NCBI GenBank assembly: GCA_028704555.1
Contig: JAQWFD010000016.1
Coordinates: forward strand, 1 to 64,000
Source: Desulfobacterales bacterium
GTDB taxonomy: Bacteria; Desulfobacterota; Desulfobacteria; Desulfobacterales; JAQWFD01
DNA: 64,000 bases
Reading direction: 5' to 3'
Within the stretch, counting starts at the first letter, position 1; each line of letters starts with the position of its first letter. Of the stretch, positions 45,610 through 54,802 are shown piece after piece. The notes under the pieces were generated by a model. It did no database searches. It was given only the letters and a program-made list of their open reading frames with translations, and was not told the DNA's origin. Position numbers and translations under genes: made by a program.

Positions 45610-46755
45610 TTAGTATGCTAATTCCAGAATTGCGAGAACGTCTTTTTTAGTCACAGCTCTGGGGTTGAACATTGTACTGATTTCTTTGAGCGCGTCATCG
45701 GCAACTCGGTCAAACTGTTCTTTTTTTACGCCGAGGTTTCTTAGTTTGGGGATGTCCAGTTCCACGGCCAGGTCTTTGATGGCCTGAACCGTTATGGCAG
45801 ATGCTTTTACAGCTGATTTGTCAGCGATGTCCAGTCCCATGGCCAGCCCGATATCTTTGGTTCTTTCCGGAACGGCAACCGCGTTAAATTCCATAACATA
45901 CGGCAGACCGCAGGCATTGGCCACGCCGTGAGGCAGACCGCAATGGACGCTGAGCGGATGTGCGATAGAATGTACCAGACCCAGAACGGCTGAGTTAAAG
46001 GCAAAGCCTGCCAGCATGCTTCCCAGAATCATGTTGGTCCGGGCTTCAATATTCTTCCCATTTTTAGTGGCCTTGACCAGGTTGCCGTAAATCAGCTCGA
46101 TGGCTTTGAGCGCGTTTACGTCGGTCGGAATCATGGCGCCTTTGGAAACATAGGCTTCAATGGCATGGGTCAGGGCGTCCATACCGGTGGAGGCGGTGAT
46201 CGCCGCAGGAAGCGCTACCGTCAACAGGGGATCCACCAATGCCATGGTCGGGCCGACAAAAGGGCCGCCGATAACCATTTTTTTCAATCGCGTGGTATCG
46301 GTGATAATGGAAAACCCGGTGACTTCACTGGCTGTGCCTGCGGTGGTCGGGATGGCGATGAGGGGTTTTGTGGGAATTTTTACCAATCCTATACCGTCGT
46401 ACTGGTTGATCGGTGAGGGGTTGGTCAACAGAATGTTGATGGCTTTGGCGCAATCGATGGAGCTGCCGCCGCCCACAGCGACCATGGCGTCCACGCCGGC
46501 TGCTTTTGCAGTTGCGGCTGCTTTTTCAACAATGGTATCCGGAGGATTGGGCAGTACGCCATCATATTCAACAAAGTCGATTCCCGCAGCTTTTAATGAG
46601 GCCTGAATATCATCGACAATGCCGGCGGCCTTAACGCCTTTATCATAAACAAGGAAAACTTTTTTTGCGCCAAATGCTTTAACTTCCTCGCCAATATTCT
46701 TTGCAACGCCTTCACCAAATTTTACAAAACTCGGAACGCTGTACATAAACTCCAT
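45610..46755 (-). CDS. Iron-containing alcohol dehydrogenase (group III)
   Basis: 381 residues. NAD(P)-binding GGGSSIDCAKAI lies near residue 96. Iron ligands fall in GMDALTHAIEAY (Asp, His), LGLVHSIAHPL and CGLPHGVANA (His). GTASEVTGFSIITD is the family motif. Cytoplasmic, interconverts alcohols and aldehydes. AAAGGAGA precedes the ATG. A sigma-54 promoter lies about 130 bases upstream. The AOR gene follows after about 180 bases with a hairpin and a dispersed repeat between. The substrate cannot be read from sequence. Confidence 0.94.
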   Translation of the reverse strand: MEFMYSVPSFVKFGEGVAKNIGEEVKAFGAKKVFLVYDKGVKAAGIVDDIQASLKAAGIDFVEYDGVLPNPPDTIVEKAAATAKAAGVDAMVAVGGGSSIDCAKAINILLTNPSPINQYDGIGLVKIPTKPLIAIPTTAGTASEVTGFSIITDTTRLKKMVIGGPFVGPTMALVDPLLTVALPAAITASTGMDALTHAIEAYVSKGAMIPTDVNALKAIELIYGNLVKATKNGKNIEARTNMILGSMLAGFAFNSAVLGLVHSIAHPLSVHCGLPHGVANACGLPYVMEFNAVAVPERTKDIGLAMGLDIADKSAVKASAITVQAIKDLAVELDIPKLRNLGVKKEQFDRVADDALKEISTMFNPRAVTKKDVLAILELAY

Positions 46756-46880
46756 TTGTAAATCTCCTTTTTGATTTGATGGAATAAAATGGTAAAAAAG
46801 GCGGGAATATCCTGCCTCCGGTACACAACGGCTTTAAATCTTTAATGCATGAGAACGGTCGTTTTCTATTAATAATGGTT

Positions 46881-46896
46881 TGCAATTGGTGTGCCA
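46881..46896 (-). promoter_or_regulatory. Sigma-54 promoter of the ADH gene
   Basis: On the minus strand TGGCAC-ACCAA-TTGCA, an exact match to the -24/-12 consensus with N5 spacing, about 130 bases before the ADH start. The only sigma-54 activator gene in the window (40215-42281) is nearby. Confidence 0.85.
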
Positions 46897-47064
46897 TCGC
46901 TTTAATTTATTGATGGGTCGTGGCCTCCCTGGTTGAGGGTATAGCGCTATATATCCTTGAAGAGGTCTGCATTTGAATGCTTGGGGAGAATTTTTTCGTA
47001 GGCCATTTTTTTGGAACCGGCCGTATAACGAATTTTAATCTCAAATTTCAGGGCATGGTTCGGC

Positions 47065-47110
47065 CGTAAAATTATTTTACGTTAAAACAGGGGAGCCTGT
47101 AAATTTTACG
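47065..47110 (-). promoter_or_regulatory. Candidate activator sites (UAS) upstream of the sigma-54 promoter
   Basis: CGTAAAAT-T-ATTTTACG (47065-47081) is a perfect palindrome. TGTAAATTTTACG (about 47098-47110) is a near copy, and GCGTAAAATTTTTT recurs near 47189. They lie 170-230 bases upstream of the -24/-12 site, the usual distance for enhancer binding by sigma-54 activators. Confidence 0.6.
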
Positions 47111-47456
47111 TTTACCTCATCTGGAGCATGTCCAGAATCCGCACCGCCGGTTTAAGTTAACCTTCTGATAAAAAGGATGCTATCCCGGCGTAAAATTTTT
47201 TAACGGTGGTTTGGACTGGCAAAGATATCTTTCAAGCAGGTGGATATAGAATATGTCCGGATGATTCGAGGTGTTTAAAAAAACATACTCATACACGCTG
47301 CTCCTGTCAATGGGATTTTGAGAAATGGATAATTTCATCCCAGCGTTCGGCATGCAAGTTGCTTTGCGAAAGGTACACTGTTATTTTCCTCATGACAGGG
47401 TCATTTTCTATTGGATGTTCATCGAATTCTGCTGAGACGGCTTAAAGGAGAAACAA
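47111..47456. other. Leader region of the MFS gene
   Basis: No credible gene; a 79-codon frame at 47206 has no ribosome site or family resemblance. One more GTAAAATTTT box lies near 47190. The AAAGGAG of the carrier gene lies at its end. Confidence 0.5.
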
Positions 47457-48662
47457 ATGGAGAATAAAGTAAAAGCGTGGCGGGTATTTGTCGTTGTCTA
47501 TATCGCCAGTGTGGTGATTCCCATGTGTCAGTTCAAGGTTCCCCCGCTGATGCCATTGTTAATAAAGGATCTGGGAATCGGGATGGGCACGGCCGGTTTT
47601 TTGATGTCTATATTTGCCGTGGCTGGTATCATCATCGCTATTCCCGCAGCAATGCTGCTGACCCGGCTGGGTCCAAAAAAAAGCGGTATGATTGCACTGG
47701 GTTGTGCGGTGCTGGGGTCGGTGATCGGCGCAATGGCCCAGGGTGCGGCGACCATTTTGATCGGCCGAACCATTGAGGGCATCAGTGTCGGATTGATTGC
47801 CGTCGTGGCGCCCGCGGCAATCTGTATGTGGTTTCCGCCCGAAAAACGGGGGCTGCCCATGGGAATCTGGGCCACGTGGGTACCGGTTGGCCTTTTTATC
47901 ATTTTTAATATTGCCGGTCCGCTGTCTGACTCATTTGGCTGGCAAGGGGTGTGGTGGTTTACGGCGATTGTTTGCTTTGCCGAGTTGATTCTGTATGCGA
48001 TCGTGGTCGATGCGCCGGATGCAGCCACTGCTGCGGTTGATACGGGCAGTGAGCAGGCGGTTGAACCTTACGCAAAGGCGTTGTTGAATCCGAAAACCTG
48101 GATCATTGCGTTCGTATTCATGGCGTTCAATGTTGCCTGTATGTCATTTAATACCTGGGAGGCCAGTTTTCTCCAGACAGAGTTAGATTTTATTCCGGCA
48201 AACGCCAGTTTCCAGGTCAGTTTGATGAACCTGGTCTACATTCCCGCCAGCATCGTGGCCGGTATGGTATTGAACATGGTCCGGAAGCGTCACATGGTAT
48301 TTGCGGCCAGTATGCTGGCATATACCATAGTGATTTTCTGGTGTTTTAAACTGACAACGGCGGGAGCCGTCATGCCGTATATGGTGATTCTGGGCATCGT
48401 CACCGGCTTTGTTCCGCCCTGTGCATTTACGCTTGCCGCAGAAAGCATGAAAAGCATTCAGCATGCGGGTCTGGCCATGGCGATTGTCGGGGGTATCGGG
48501 CAGAATCTGGGGCTTTTTATCGGTCCTCCGATTATCGGAGCCATTGCCCAGAATCATGGGTGGGGAGCGACTGCACTTCCCGTGGCCGCAGCTTCCGCTA
48601 TCGGTTTTCTGATCGCATTGGCAGTCCGGCCCCACAAATTATCTTTTGAGAAAGAATCATAA
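47457..48662 (+). CDS. Major facilitator superfamily transporter
   Basis: 401 residues, about 12 membrane helices. The loop 2-3 motif appears as LTRLGPKKSGMIALG, and helix 5 motif-like GIWATWVPVGLFI. It probably imports (or exports) an organic acid or related small molecule; the substrate is unknown. AAAGGAG precedes the ATG. It is divergent from the ADH gene with about 700 bases between, sharing the palindromic boxes, so co-regulation is plausible. Confidence 0.88.
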   Translation: MENKVKAWRVFVVVYIASVVIPMCQFKVPPLMPLLIKDLGIGMGTAGFLMSIFAVAGIIIAIPAAMLLTRLGPKKSGMIALGCAVLGSVIGAMAQGAATILIGRTIEGISVGLIAVVAPAAICMWFPPEKRGLPMGIWATWVPVGLFIIFNIAGPLSDSFGWQGVWWFTAIVCFAELILYAIVVDAPDAATAAVDTGSEQAVEPYAKALLNPKTWIIAFVFMAFNVACMSFNTWEASFLQTELDFIPANASFQVSLMNLVYIPASIVAGMVLNMVRKRHMVFAASMLAYTIVIFWCFKLTTAGAVMPYMVILGIVTGFVPPCAFTLAAESMKSIQHAGLAMAIVGGIGQNLGLFIGPPIIGAIAQNHGWGATALPVAAASAIGFLIALAVRPHKLSFEKES

Positions 48663-48747
48663 ATAAATTTTACACACTGTGTGGCATTGGATTCCAACTG
48701 TTTAAAAAATTATCCGGACACGACCGTCGCGTGTTAAAAATGCCGAT

Positions 48748-48779
48748 CGAACTGCCCGATGTTTTTATCGGGCAGTTCG
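48748..48779. terminator. Bidirectional terminator between MFS and DnaJ-like genes
   Basis: CGAACTGCCCGAT (48748-48760) and ATCGGGCAGTTCG (48767-48779), perfect 13-bp stem, 6-base loop, between convergent genes. Confidence 0.75.
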
Positions 48780-48816
48780 GTACATATTGATTTTTCAGTC
48801 GGAGAAACAGAAACGA

Positions 48817-49674
48817 TCACCGCGGCCGTTTCCACAGAGACTTGGCCGATGAAACCAGCTGGGAAAAGGTGTGTTTTACTTCCTCCAGTAAAGGCTTTTG
48901 GATTTTTACCTGCAGGAACAGGTCGCCGGACGTGCCGCCGCTCTTGCCTTCTTTCCCCATTCCGGCCAGTCGGATCCACTGGCCTTCCCGGACGTTTGCC
49001 GGAATATTGACCATCAGCTGTTTGGATCGCTTCTTTACATTGTAGGGGATTTTGCCGCCCTGGCGGGCCGTCTCCGGATCCAGGGTGAGAATATCGCCCG
49101 CGTCCGATCCGTTTTCGGGTAAAGCAAATCCGGTAGCTTTTTCAAGTAAGTATTTTGGCAACCTGCCCATATTCCCCAAAAAATTAAATCCCTGCTGCTG
49201 TTGTTGCTGCTGCTGGCGGCGGCATCCGCCTTGCACAAAGCCCATGCGCCGGCCCCTGCCCTGCCCTTGACCGCATCGCCTGCCCCCCCTGAATTCAAAC
49301 TGTTGATAGCCGCTTCCGTAAAAATCTTTGAAAATATCGTCAAAGCTTCTGAATCCGAATGATTTGGCCATTTCTTCGAATACGTCGTTAACGTCCGAAC
49401 CCCGGAAAATATCCTGTTCCGTATGTGTCTGGCGGAATTGCCCATAGGCGGAGGGGCCGTACTGCTGTTTGATCGTGTCATATTCTCTGCGTTTGTCCGG
49501 ATTCGACAGTACGGCGTATGCCTCATTGATGCTTTTCATCTTGTCAACCCCATCCGGGTCACTGCACCGGTCCGGATGGTATTTGAAGGCCATGGTCCGG
49601 TACGCTTCTTTTATCTTCGGGGCGGTCGCGGTTTTGTCAATTCCTAAAACAGTGTAGTAATCGGTTTGTGTCAT
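48817..49674 (-). CDS. DnaJ/CbpA-like co-chaperone with polyglutamine linker
   Basis: 285 residues. An N-terminal J domain (residues 1-70) has the HPD tripeptide (KYHPDRCSD). A Gly/Phe/Arg-rich region follows, then eight consecutive Gln (CAG/CTG-type repeat, about 49188-49211), then a substrate-binding part (GKIPYNVKKRSKQLMVNIPANVREGQWIRLAGMG) as in CbpA/DnaJ C-terminal domains. No zinc-finger Cys set, so class B. It stimulates Hsp70 ATPase. No dnaK or grpE lies in the window. Confidence 0.88.
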   Translation of the reverse strand: MTQTDYYTVLGIDKTATAPKIKEAYRTMAFKYHPDRCSDPDGVDKMKSINEAYAVLSNPDKRREYDTIKQQYGPSAYGQFRQTHTEQDIFRGSDVNDVFEEMAKSFGFRSFDDIFKDFYGSGYQQFEFRGGRRCGQGQGRGRRMGFVQGGCRRQQQQQQQQGFNFLGNMGRLPKYLLEKATGFALPENGSDAGDILTLDPETARQGGKIPYNVKKRSKQLMVNIPANVREGQWIRLAGMGKEGKSGGTSGDLFLQVKIQKPLLEEVKHTFSQLVSSAKSLWKRPR

Positions 49675-50138
49675 AAGTTGTTATCTTTCCTGAATCGGTA
49701 TGAATCTGATGCTCAGGGATTATATGTTATGTATCTGTAATAGTATATCTTTTTTTAATGAAATCAAGAGAAGCCATTAATTTTCTTTTGATCTGAGATT
49801 TTCCCGGAATTATGCGGTTATGTTTACCATACCGTGTATGGATATTTTTTTGCAGCGGATTAGTGCGGATCGTTCTTTATTTGTGTATTTTGCGGCTTAA
49901 AACAGGTAAATGATCACCAGCGCGGCTGAATGGGTAGCTTCCCATCTTTTTCTGTGTCCTCTGGAGCGCTCTGCGGTGAAGTCCTCCTTTTCTAAAAATT
50001 TTACCGAAAAACATGCGGGCAACAAATGAAAGCCGAATTATTTCAGCAGAATTGTGGCTATGATTGAACAGTGACGGACGGCTGAAAGATAAAGACGGTA
50101 TAAATACTGAACGACGAGCCTGAAGGGATGATTGTATC
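49675..50138. other. Non-coding region upstream of DnaJ-like gene
   Basis: Nothing supported as a gene. A small hairpin ATGGG…CCCAT followed by CTTTTT (about 49929-49948) could be a weak terminator in the plus direction. Confidence 0.4.
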
Positions 50139-50215
<77 letters not shown>

Positions 50216-50293
50216 ATTAAGCCATAATTTACTACCATGTATTCATGTATGACGCAAGCCAATTTTCGAAAGTCTGGTTAAAAACCTGCCTTT

Positions 50294-51073
50294 CTATTCA
50301 TCAGGGTACTTGGGCGGGGTTTTTTTGAAAAAATCATCGATTGCACCGGCCATCGCATCAGTCAGTTCCGATAATGTACCGGGACTCCCGGGTGCCGTTT
50401 TTTCAATAAAATTTGTCAGGTCCTCTGTTTCAATTAAAACGGCCGGCATGTCGGCACCTTCTAATACTATCAGCGGAGCGGCATTTAATTTGACCTGCGT
50501 AAACGATTTGATTTTATTCAACCTTGCCTGGAGCAGTCCGGCAAGCAGGCGGCTTGAGGTTGTGTGCTGCAGTTGAACAGCTGCCCAGGGCGTCTGGCCA
50601 CTGGTGCGCCATCCGGTCAGGGGCGGAACCGTATCCGGCCGATCAGGTGCTGAAAAGGCTGCTTTGACCGGTTGGTAGTACCAGATGGTTATCCCCCCGG
50701 CCTTATGAAGAAAGCTGCCCCCGGCATGGAGGCTGATCAGCATTTCAGCGGCTATATGGTTGGCGGTCGCTGTCCGCTCAAACAGATCCAGTTGATAATC
50801 GCCGGTTCTTGTCAGAATTGTCTCATACGAAGGCCGCAGCCGGTCAGCCAGCTGCCCGGCGAGCAGAAGCGTGAGGTCTTTTTCCCACATTGTTTCTGAG
50901 CCTGCGCCCCCGGTATCCTCTCCTCCGTGGCCCGGATCAATGGCTATGACAGGGTTCTGATGATTAAAATCAGCGGGGTCTGCTTTTGTCCTGGCCGGTA
51001 TCACGCACAACGCAAGAAACAGGACGACGGGGTATATGACCATGGTATGGGGTCGCCATTTTGATAAAAGCAT
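50294..51073 (-). CDS. N-acetylmuramoyl-L-alanine amidase (AmiC-type, Amidase_3)
   Basis: 259 residues. Exported cell-wall hydrolase that cuts the amide between muramic acid and the stem peptide. A signal peptide-like helix (MVIYPVVLFLALCVIPA) is followed by the zinc-site motifs AIDPGHGGEDTG (His), TMWEKDLTLLL (Glu), LISLHAGG (His) and the catalytic Glu in AVLIETEDLTN. ATG 51073 has AGGA upstream; the frame to 51091 uses a TTG. No AMIN domain is present. Confidence 0.9.
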   Translation of the reverse strand: MLLSKWRPHTMVIYPVVLFLALCVIPARTKADPADFNHQNPVIAIDPGHGGEDTGGAGSETMWEKDLTLLLAGQLADRLRPSYETILTRTGDYQLDLFERTATANHIAAEMLISLHAGGSFLHKAGGITIWYYQPVKAAFSAPDRPDTVPPLTGWRTSGQTPWAAVQLQHTTSSRLLAGLLQARLNKIKSFTQVKLNAAPLIVLEGADMPAVLIETEDLTNFIEKTAPGSPGTLSELTDAMAGAIDDFFKKTPPKYPDE

Positions 51074-51333
51074 GCTATATTCCTGTATCAATTAAATTGA
51101 CGGGTGTTGACCTGTCGCGCAATTTATTTTTGCCGGGGTCCGTATGCGTTTTATTCTAATTTTACTTGACAGTTAATTTCTTTGTGATTATTTTTTCTAA
51201 AGTTTTCTTTTTATTGAAATTTAAATGAAAATTTTATAAAGTCAAGTAACAAGATGTAAAACCCATACGGGTATGTTTTGTTGTCGGCGTCGATCATTTC
51301 CGCCGTATGGAGTGAATCGGCAAATTGATTTTT

Positions 51334-51420
51334 GCGAGAGTGGCGGAATTGGTAGACGCACTGGACTTAGGATCCAGCTCTGGAGACGGAGTGGGAGTTC
51401 AAGTCTCCCCTCTCGCACCA
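51334..51420 (+). tRNA. tRNA-Leu (anticodon TAG)
   Basis: 87 bases with long variable arm and encoded CCA. Acceptor GCGAGAG/CTCTCGC; anticodon loop CTTAGGA gives TAG. Confidence 0.97.
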
Positions 51421-51448
51421 CCATGTATAAATGCTCAAATGATGTCAA

Positions 51449-51477
51449 GTGCCTGAAGATATCATCGGATTTCAGGC
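51449..51477 (+). terminator. Hairpin after tRNA-Leu
   Basis: TGCCTGAA (51449-51456) pairs with TTCAGGCA (51470-51477), followed by TTTCATTT. Separates the tRNA from tig. Confidence 0.5.
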
Positions 51478-51502
51478 ATTTCATTTATGGGGAAGGAACA
51501 TT

Positions 51503-52825
51503 ATGCAAGTTACAGTAGAAGACTTGAGTTCGGTCAAAAAACTCATGTGCATTGAAATACCTGAAACGGATGTCGTCCGGGAATTGGACAAAGCTTACAG
51601 TAATCTGAAAAAGACGGCAAAAATCAAAGGATTTCGGCCAGGAAAAATTCCCCGGACGGTTATGGAAAGAATGTTCAAAAAAGATGTGCATGCAGATGTG
51701 TCTTATAAGCTGATCCAGCAATCTTTTATTGAGGCCATAACCGAAAAAGACCTTAAGGTTCTTGGGACCCCCCTGATGGATACTCCTAAACTTGAGGCAA
51801 GGGGCCCTTATAAATACAAGGCGACCGTCGAGGTGAAGCCGCAGATCGGGAACATCGACTTCAAAGGGCTGACACTTAAAAAAACGATATACGATGTGAC
51901 GGATGCCGAGGTGGATGCGCAGCTGAAAGCATTGCAGAAAAATATGGCGGAGAAGGGTCGGATTAAAGAAGACCGGCCGGTTGCCGATGACGATTGGGTC
52001 TTGATGGATTATGAAGGGTTTAAAGATGGCGAGGCATTTGAAGAGACCCCTAAGGTCGAAAATGAAGCCATAAAAATTGGCGCCGCCTATGTGACAAAAG
52101 ACTTTGACGAACAGATCAAAGGAATGAAATCAGGCGATGCAAAAGAGTTTACGGTTCATTTTCCTGCAGATTATTGTAATGCAAAGCTTGCTGATCAGGA
52201 TATCCTCTATCGTGTTCAGGTGAAAGAAATTCAGGAAGAGGTCTTGCCGGAAATTAACGATGATTTTGCCAGGTCTTTTGGTGATTTTAATAGCCTGGAA
52301 AAATTTAAACTGGACATCGTGACTAATCTGAAAAATGCGTATGAAAACCGCTCTCATGAGGAGTTGAAAAGCCAGATTTTTGAAGCACTGACTAAAAAAT
52401 CAGATTTTGAACTCCCGGATTCGCTGGTGGACTTTGAGCTGGAAAGTATTGTGGCCGAAGCTCAACGATCGTTTATGTCCTACAATACAACGCTTGAACA
52501 GCTGGGGTTGACAAAAGAGACGCTGTCTGAAAAATATCGGGACGTAGCCGAAAACAACGTCAGACACCATCTGATAATCAATCAAATCATCGAGCAGGAA
52601 AACCTGGTCCTTTCAGATGAGGAATTGGAAGAAGGATACGCACAGGCCGCCGAAAGGTTCAGAAGACCGCTGGATGAAATCAGGAAATATTATTCGGATC
52701 ATGAGGACCATTTTGATTATTTTAAGACAGGCCTACTTGAAAAAAAAGCGATCCGTCTAATAATTGAAAACGGTGCTGTAGAAAATGTGGAGCCTGAAAA
52801 AAAAGAGGCTTCCGCTGACGAGTAA
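51503..52825 (+). CDS. tig: Trigger factor, ribosome-associated chaperone
   Basis: 440 residues. The ribosome-docking signature GFRPGKIP is at 43-50. A PPIase (FKBP-like) domain lies in the middle (VADDDWVLMDYEGFKDGE…DFDEQIKGMKSGDAKEF), and the helical C-terminal chaperone domain ends the protein. ATG 51503 has GGAAGGA upstream; the open frame back to 51449 overlaps a hairpin and is rejected. It heads the common tig-clpP-clpX-lon cluster. Confidence 0.96.
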   Translation: MQVTVEDLSSVKKLMCIEIPETDVVRELDKAYSNLKKTAKIKGFRPGKIPRTVMERMFKKDVHADVSYKLIQQSFIEAITEKDLKVLGTPLMDTPKLEARGPYKYKATVEVKPQIGNIDFKGLTLKKTIYDVTDAEVDAQLKALQKNMAEKGRIKEDRPVADDDWVLMDYEGFKDGEAFEETPKVENEAIKIGAAYVTKDFDEQIKGMKSGDAKEFTVHFPADYCNAKLADQDILYRVQVKEIQEEVLPEINDDFARSFGDFNSLEKFKLDIVTNLKNAYENRSHEELKSQIFEALTKKSDFELPDSLVDFELESIVAEAQRSFMSYNTTLEQLGLTKETLSEKYRDVAENNVRHHLIINQIIEQENLVLSDEELEEGYAQAAERFRRPLDEIRKYYSDHEDHFDYFKTGLLEKKAIRLIIENGAVENVEPEKKEASADE

Positions 52826-52875
52826 GAACCAAAAATGCTTTTTTATAATAAATACGTCAATGAAGGAGGCTGTTT

Positions 52876-53490
52876 GTGCCGTTAGTACCAATGGTCATAG
52901 AGCAGAGCAGCAGAGGCGAGCGGGCTTATGATATATATTCCCGGCTGTTAAAAGACCGGATCATATTTTTGGGGACAGCTATCAATGATGAGGTTGCCAA
53001 CCTGCTGATCGCCCAGTTTTTATTTCTTGAGTCCGAAGAGCCAGAAAAGGACATTAATTTTTATATTAATTCGCCAGGCGGCGTCGTGACAGCGGGACTG
53101 GCTGTTTATGATACGATGCAGTATATCAAACCGGAAATTGCGACAGTATGTATCGGCCAGGCTGCAAGCATGGGTGCCGTATTGCTGGCTGCCGGTACCA
53201 AAAACAAACGCTTTGCGTTACCCAATTCCCGGATATTGATTCACCAGCCTCTGGGAGGGGCTCAGGGTCAGGCCTCGGACATTGAGATACAGGCCAGAGA
53301 AATTCTCAAAATAAGAGATACCCTCAACGGTATCCTGGTCTCACACACCGGCAAAGATCTGGATCAGATACAAAGAGATACGGATCGGGATTTTTATATG
53401 TCCGGTGAGGAAGCAAAAGCGTACGGAATAATCGATCATGTGATCAGGAAAAGAGAAGATCTGGATCACCTGAACGAAGTGGAGGCCTAA
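52876..53490 (+). CDS. clpP: ATP-dependent Clp protease proteolytic subunit
   Basis: 204 residues with catalytic Ser98 (GQAASMGAV), His123 (LIHQPLGG) and Asp172. The start is GTG 52876 with GGAGG upstream. It forms the barrel served by ClpX, whose gene starts 1 base after the clpP stop. Confidence 0.97.
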   Translation: MPLVPMVIEQSSRGERAYDIYSRLLKDRIIFLGTAINDEVANLLIAQFLFLESEEPEKDINFYINSPGGVVTAGLAVYDTMQYIKPEIATVCIGQAASMGAVLLAAGTKNKRFALPNSRILIHQPLGGAQGQASDIEIQAREILKIRDTLNGILVSHTGKDLDQIQRDTDRDFYMSGEEAKAYGIIDHVIRKREDLDHLNEVEA

Positions 53491-53491
53491 T

Positions 53492-54736
53492 ATGCCAAAA
53501 AAACAAGATCCAAACGATAACCTTTTCTGTTCGTTCTGCGGAAAGAGTCAGAAAGAGGTCAGAAAATTGATTGCCGGGCCTGCGGTGTACATATGTGACG
53601 AATGTATTCAGCTTTGCAGCGAAATTGTTGAAGAAGAGGGTGAAAAAAATCCTGTCAAAACTGAACGGCCGCCGGTTCCCAAAGAAATAAAGGCCATTCT
53701 GGATGATTATGTCATTGAGCAGGAAACAGCGAAAAAAATTCTGGCAGTGGCAGTTTATAACCATTATAAACGACTGGATTCTTCTGTTCGAACCGGCGAT
53801 ACGGATATTCAGAAAAGTAACATCCTGCTGATCGGTCCGACCGGATGCGGGAAAACATTGCTGGCCCAGACGCTGGCAAGATTTTTAAAAGTTCCGTTTG
53901 CCATTGCCGATGCGACCAGTCTCACCGAAGCCGGCTATGTTGGTGAGGACGTGGAAAATATTATCCTTTCGCTGCTTCAAAATGCCGATTATGACGTGGA
54001 AAAAGCAAAGCGCGGCATTGTGTACATTGATGAAATTGATAAAATTGCCGGCAAATCCGACAATCCCTCGATTACCCGGGATGTATCCGGTGAAGGGGTT
54101 CAGCAGGCATTGCTGAAAATTATCGAAGGAACCACGGCCAGCGTGCCGCCCAAGGGCGGACGGAAACATCCCCAACAGGATTTTGTAAAGATAGACACGT
54201 CTAATATTCTGTTTATATGCGGCGGAACCTTTACCGGGCTTGAGCAGATTATTCAGAGACGGATGGGCTCCAAAGTCATGGGCTTTGGCGCTAATATAGT
54301 AAATAAATCCAAACTGACAGCCGGAGAAATCCTTAAGCATGTTAAACCGGAAGATCTGGTCAAATTTGGTATGATTCCTGAATTTCTCGGGCGTCTTCCC
54401 GTAGTTGCAACACTTGAAGAACTCAATGAGGCTTCGCTGATTAAAATTCTTACGGAACCGAAAAACGCACTGGTCAAACAATATCAAAAGCTTTTCGAAA
54501 TAGAGGGCGTTAACCTGAGATTTACCGACAGCGCGCTTTCCGCCATAGCGTCTGAGGGCTCTAAACGCAAATCCGGGGCCAGAGGCCTCCGGGCTATTCT
54601 GGAGAGTTGCCTGCTGGATATCATGTATGATATTCCGTCGATTGACAATGTGAAAGAATGCGTCATCGGTGAAGATGTCGTCTTGAACAAGGAAGATCCC
54701 ATACTTCTTTACGAGCAGACTAAGAAACTGGCATAG
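53492..54736 (+). CDS. clpX: ATP-dependent Clp protease ATP-binding subunit ClpX
   Basis: 414 residues. The N-terminal zinc domain has CSFC (13-16) and CDEC (about 35-38). Walker A GPTGCGKT and Walker [11 protein letters not shown] follow. The pore and IGF loops are within the usual stretches. It unfolds substrates for ClpP and is coupled to it. lon follows after about 65 bases. Confidence 0.97.
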   Translation: MPKKQDPNDNLFCSFCGKSQKEVRKLIAGPAVYICDECIQLCSEIVEEEGEKNPVKTERPPVPKEIKAILDDYVIEQETAKKILAVAVYNHYKRLDSSVRTGDTDIQKSNILLIGPTGCGKTLLAQTLARFLKVPFAIADATSLTEAGYVGEDVENIILSLLQNADYDVEKAKRGIVYIDEIDKIAGKSDNPSITRDVSGEGVQQALLKIIEGTTASVPPKGGRKHPQQDFVKIDTSNILFICGGTFTGLEQIIQRRMGSKVMGFGANIVNKSKLTAGEILKHVKPEDLVKFGMIPEFLGRLPVVATLEELNEASLIKILTEPKNALVKQYQKLFEIEGVNLRFTDSALSAIASEGSKRKSGARGLRAILESCLLDIMYDIPSIDNVKECVIGEDVVLNKEDPILLYEQTKKLA

Positions 54737-54802
54737 CAGGATTAAATTGTCTGCTGTCAACTGATTCAGACGGTGCGATAAAACAGAAAAAGTTTATCAA
54801 AA

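Noticed and set aside
47218-47236. TGGCAAAGATATCTTTC as a sigma-54 promoter for the MFS gene
   Set aside because: The -12 element lacks GC at the required spacing from the -24 GG, so it does not meet the consensus.
47206-47445. 79-codon frame between ADH and MFS genes
   Set aside because: No ribosome site, odd composition, overlaps a promoter-like region, and no family resemblance.
53885-54760. 291-codon open frame opposite clpX
   Set aside because: Antisense to an intact clpX; no family resemblance and no ribosome site.
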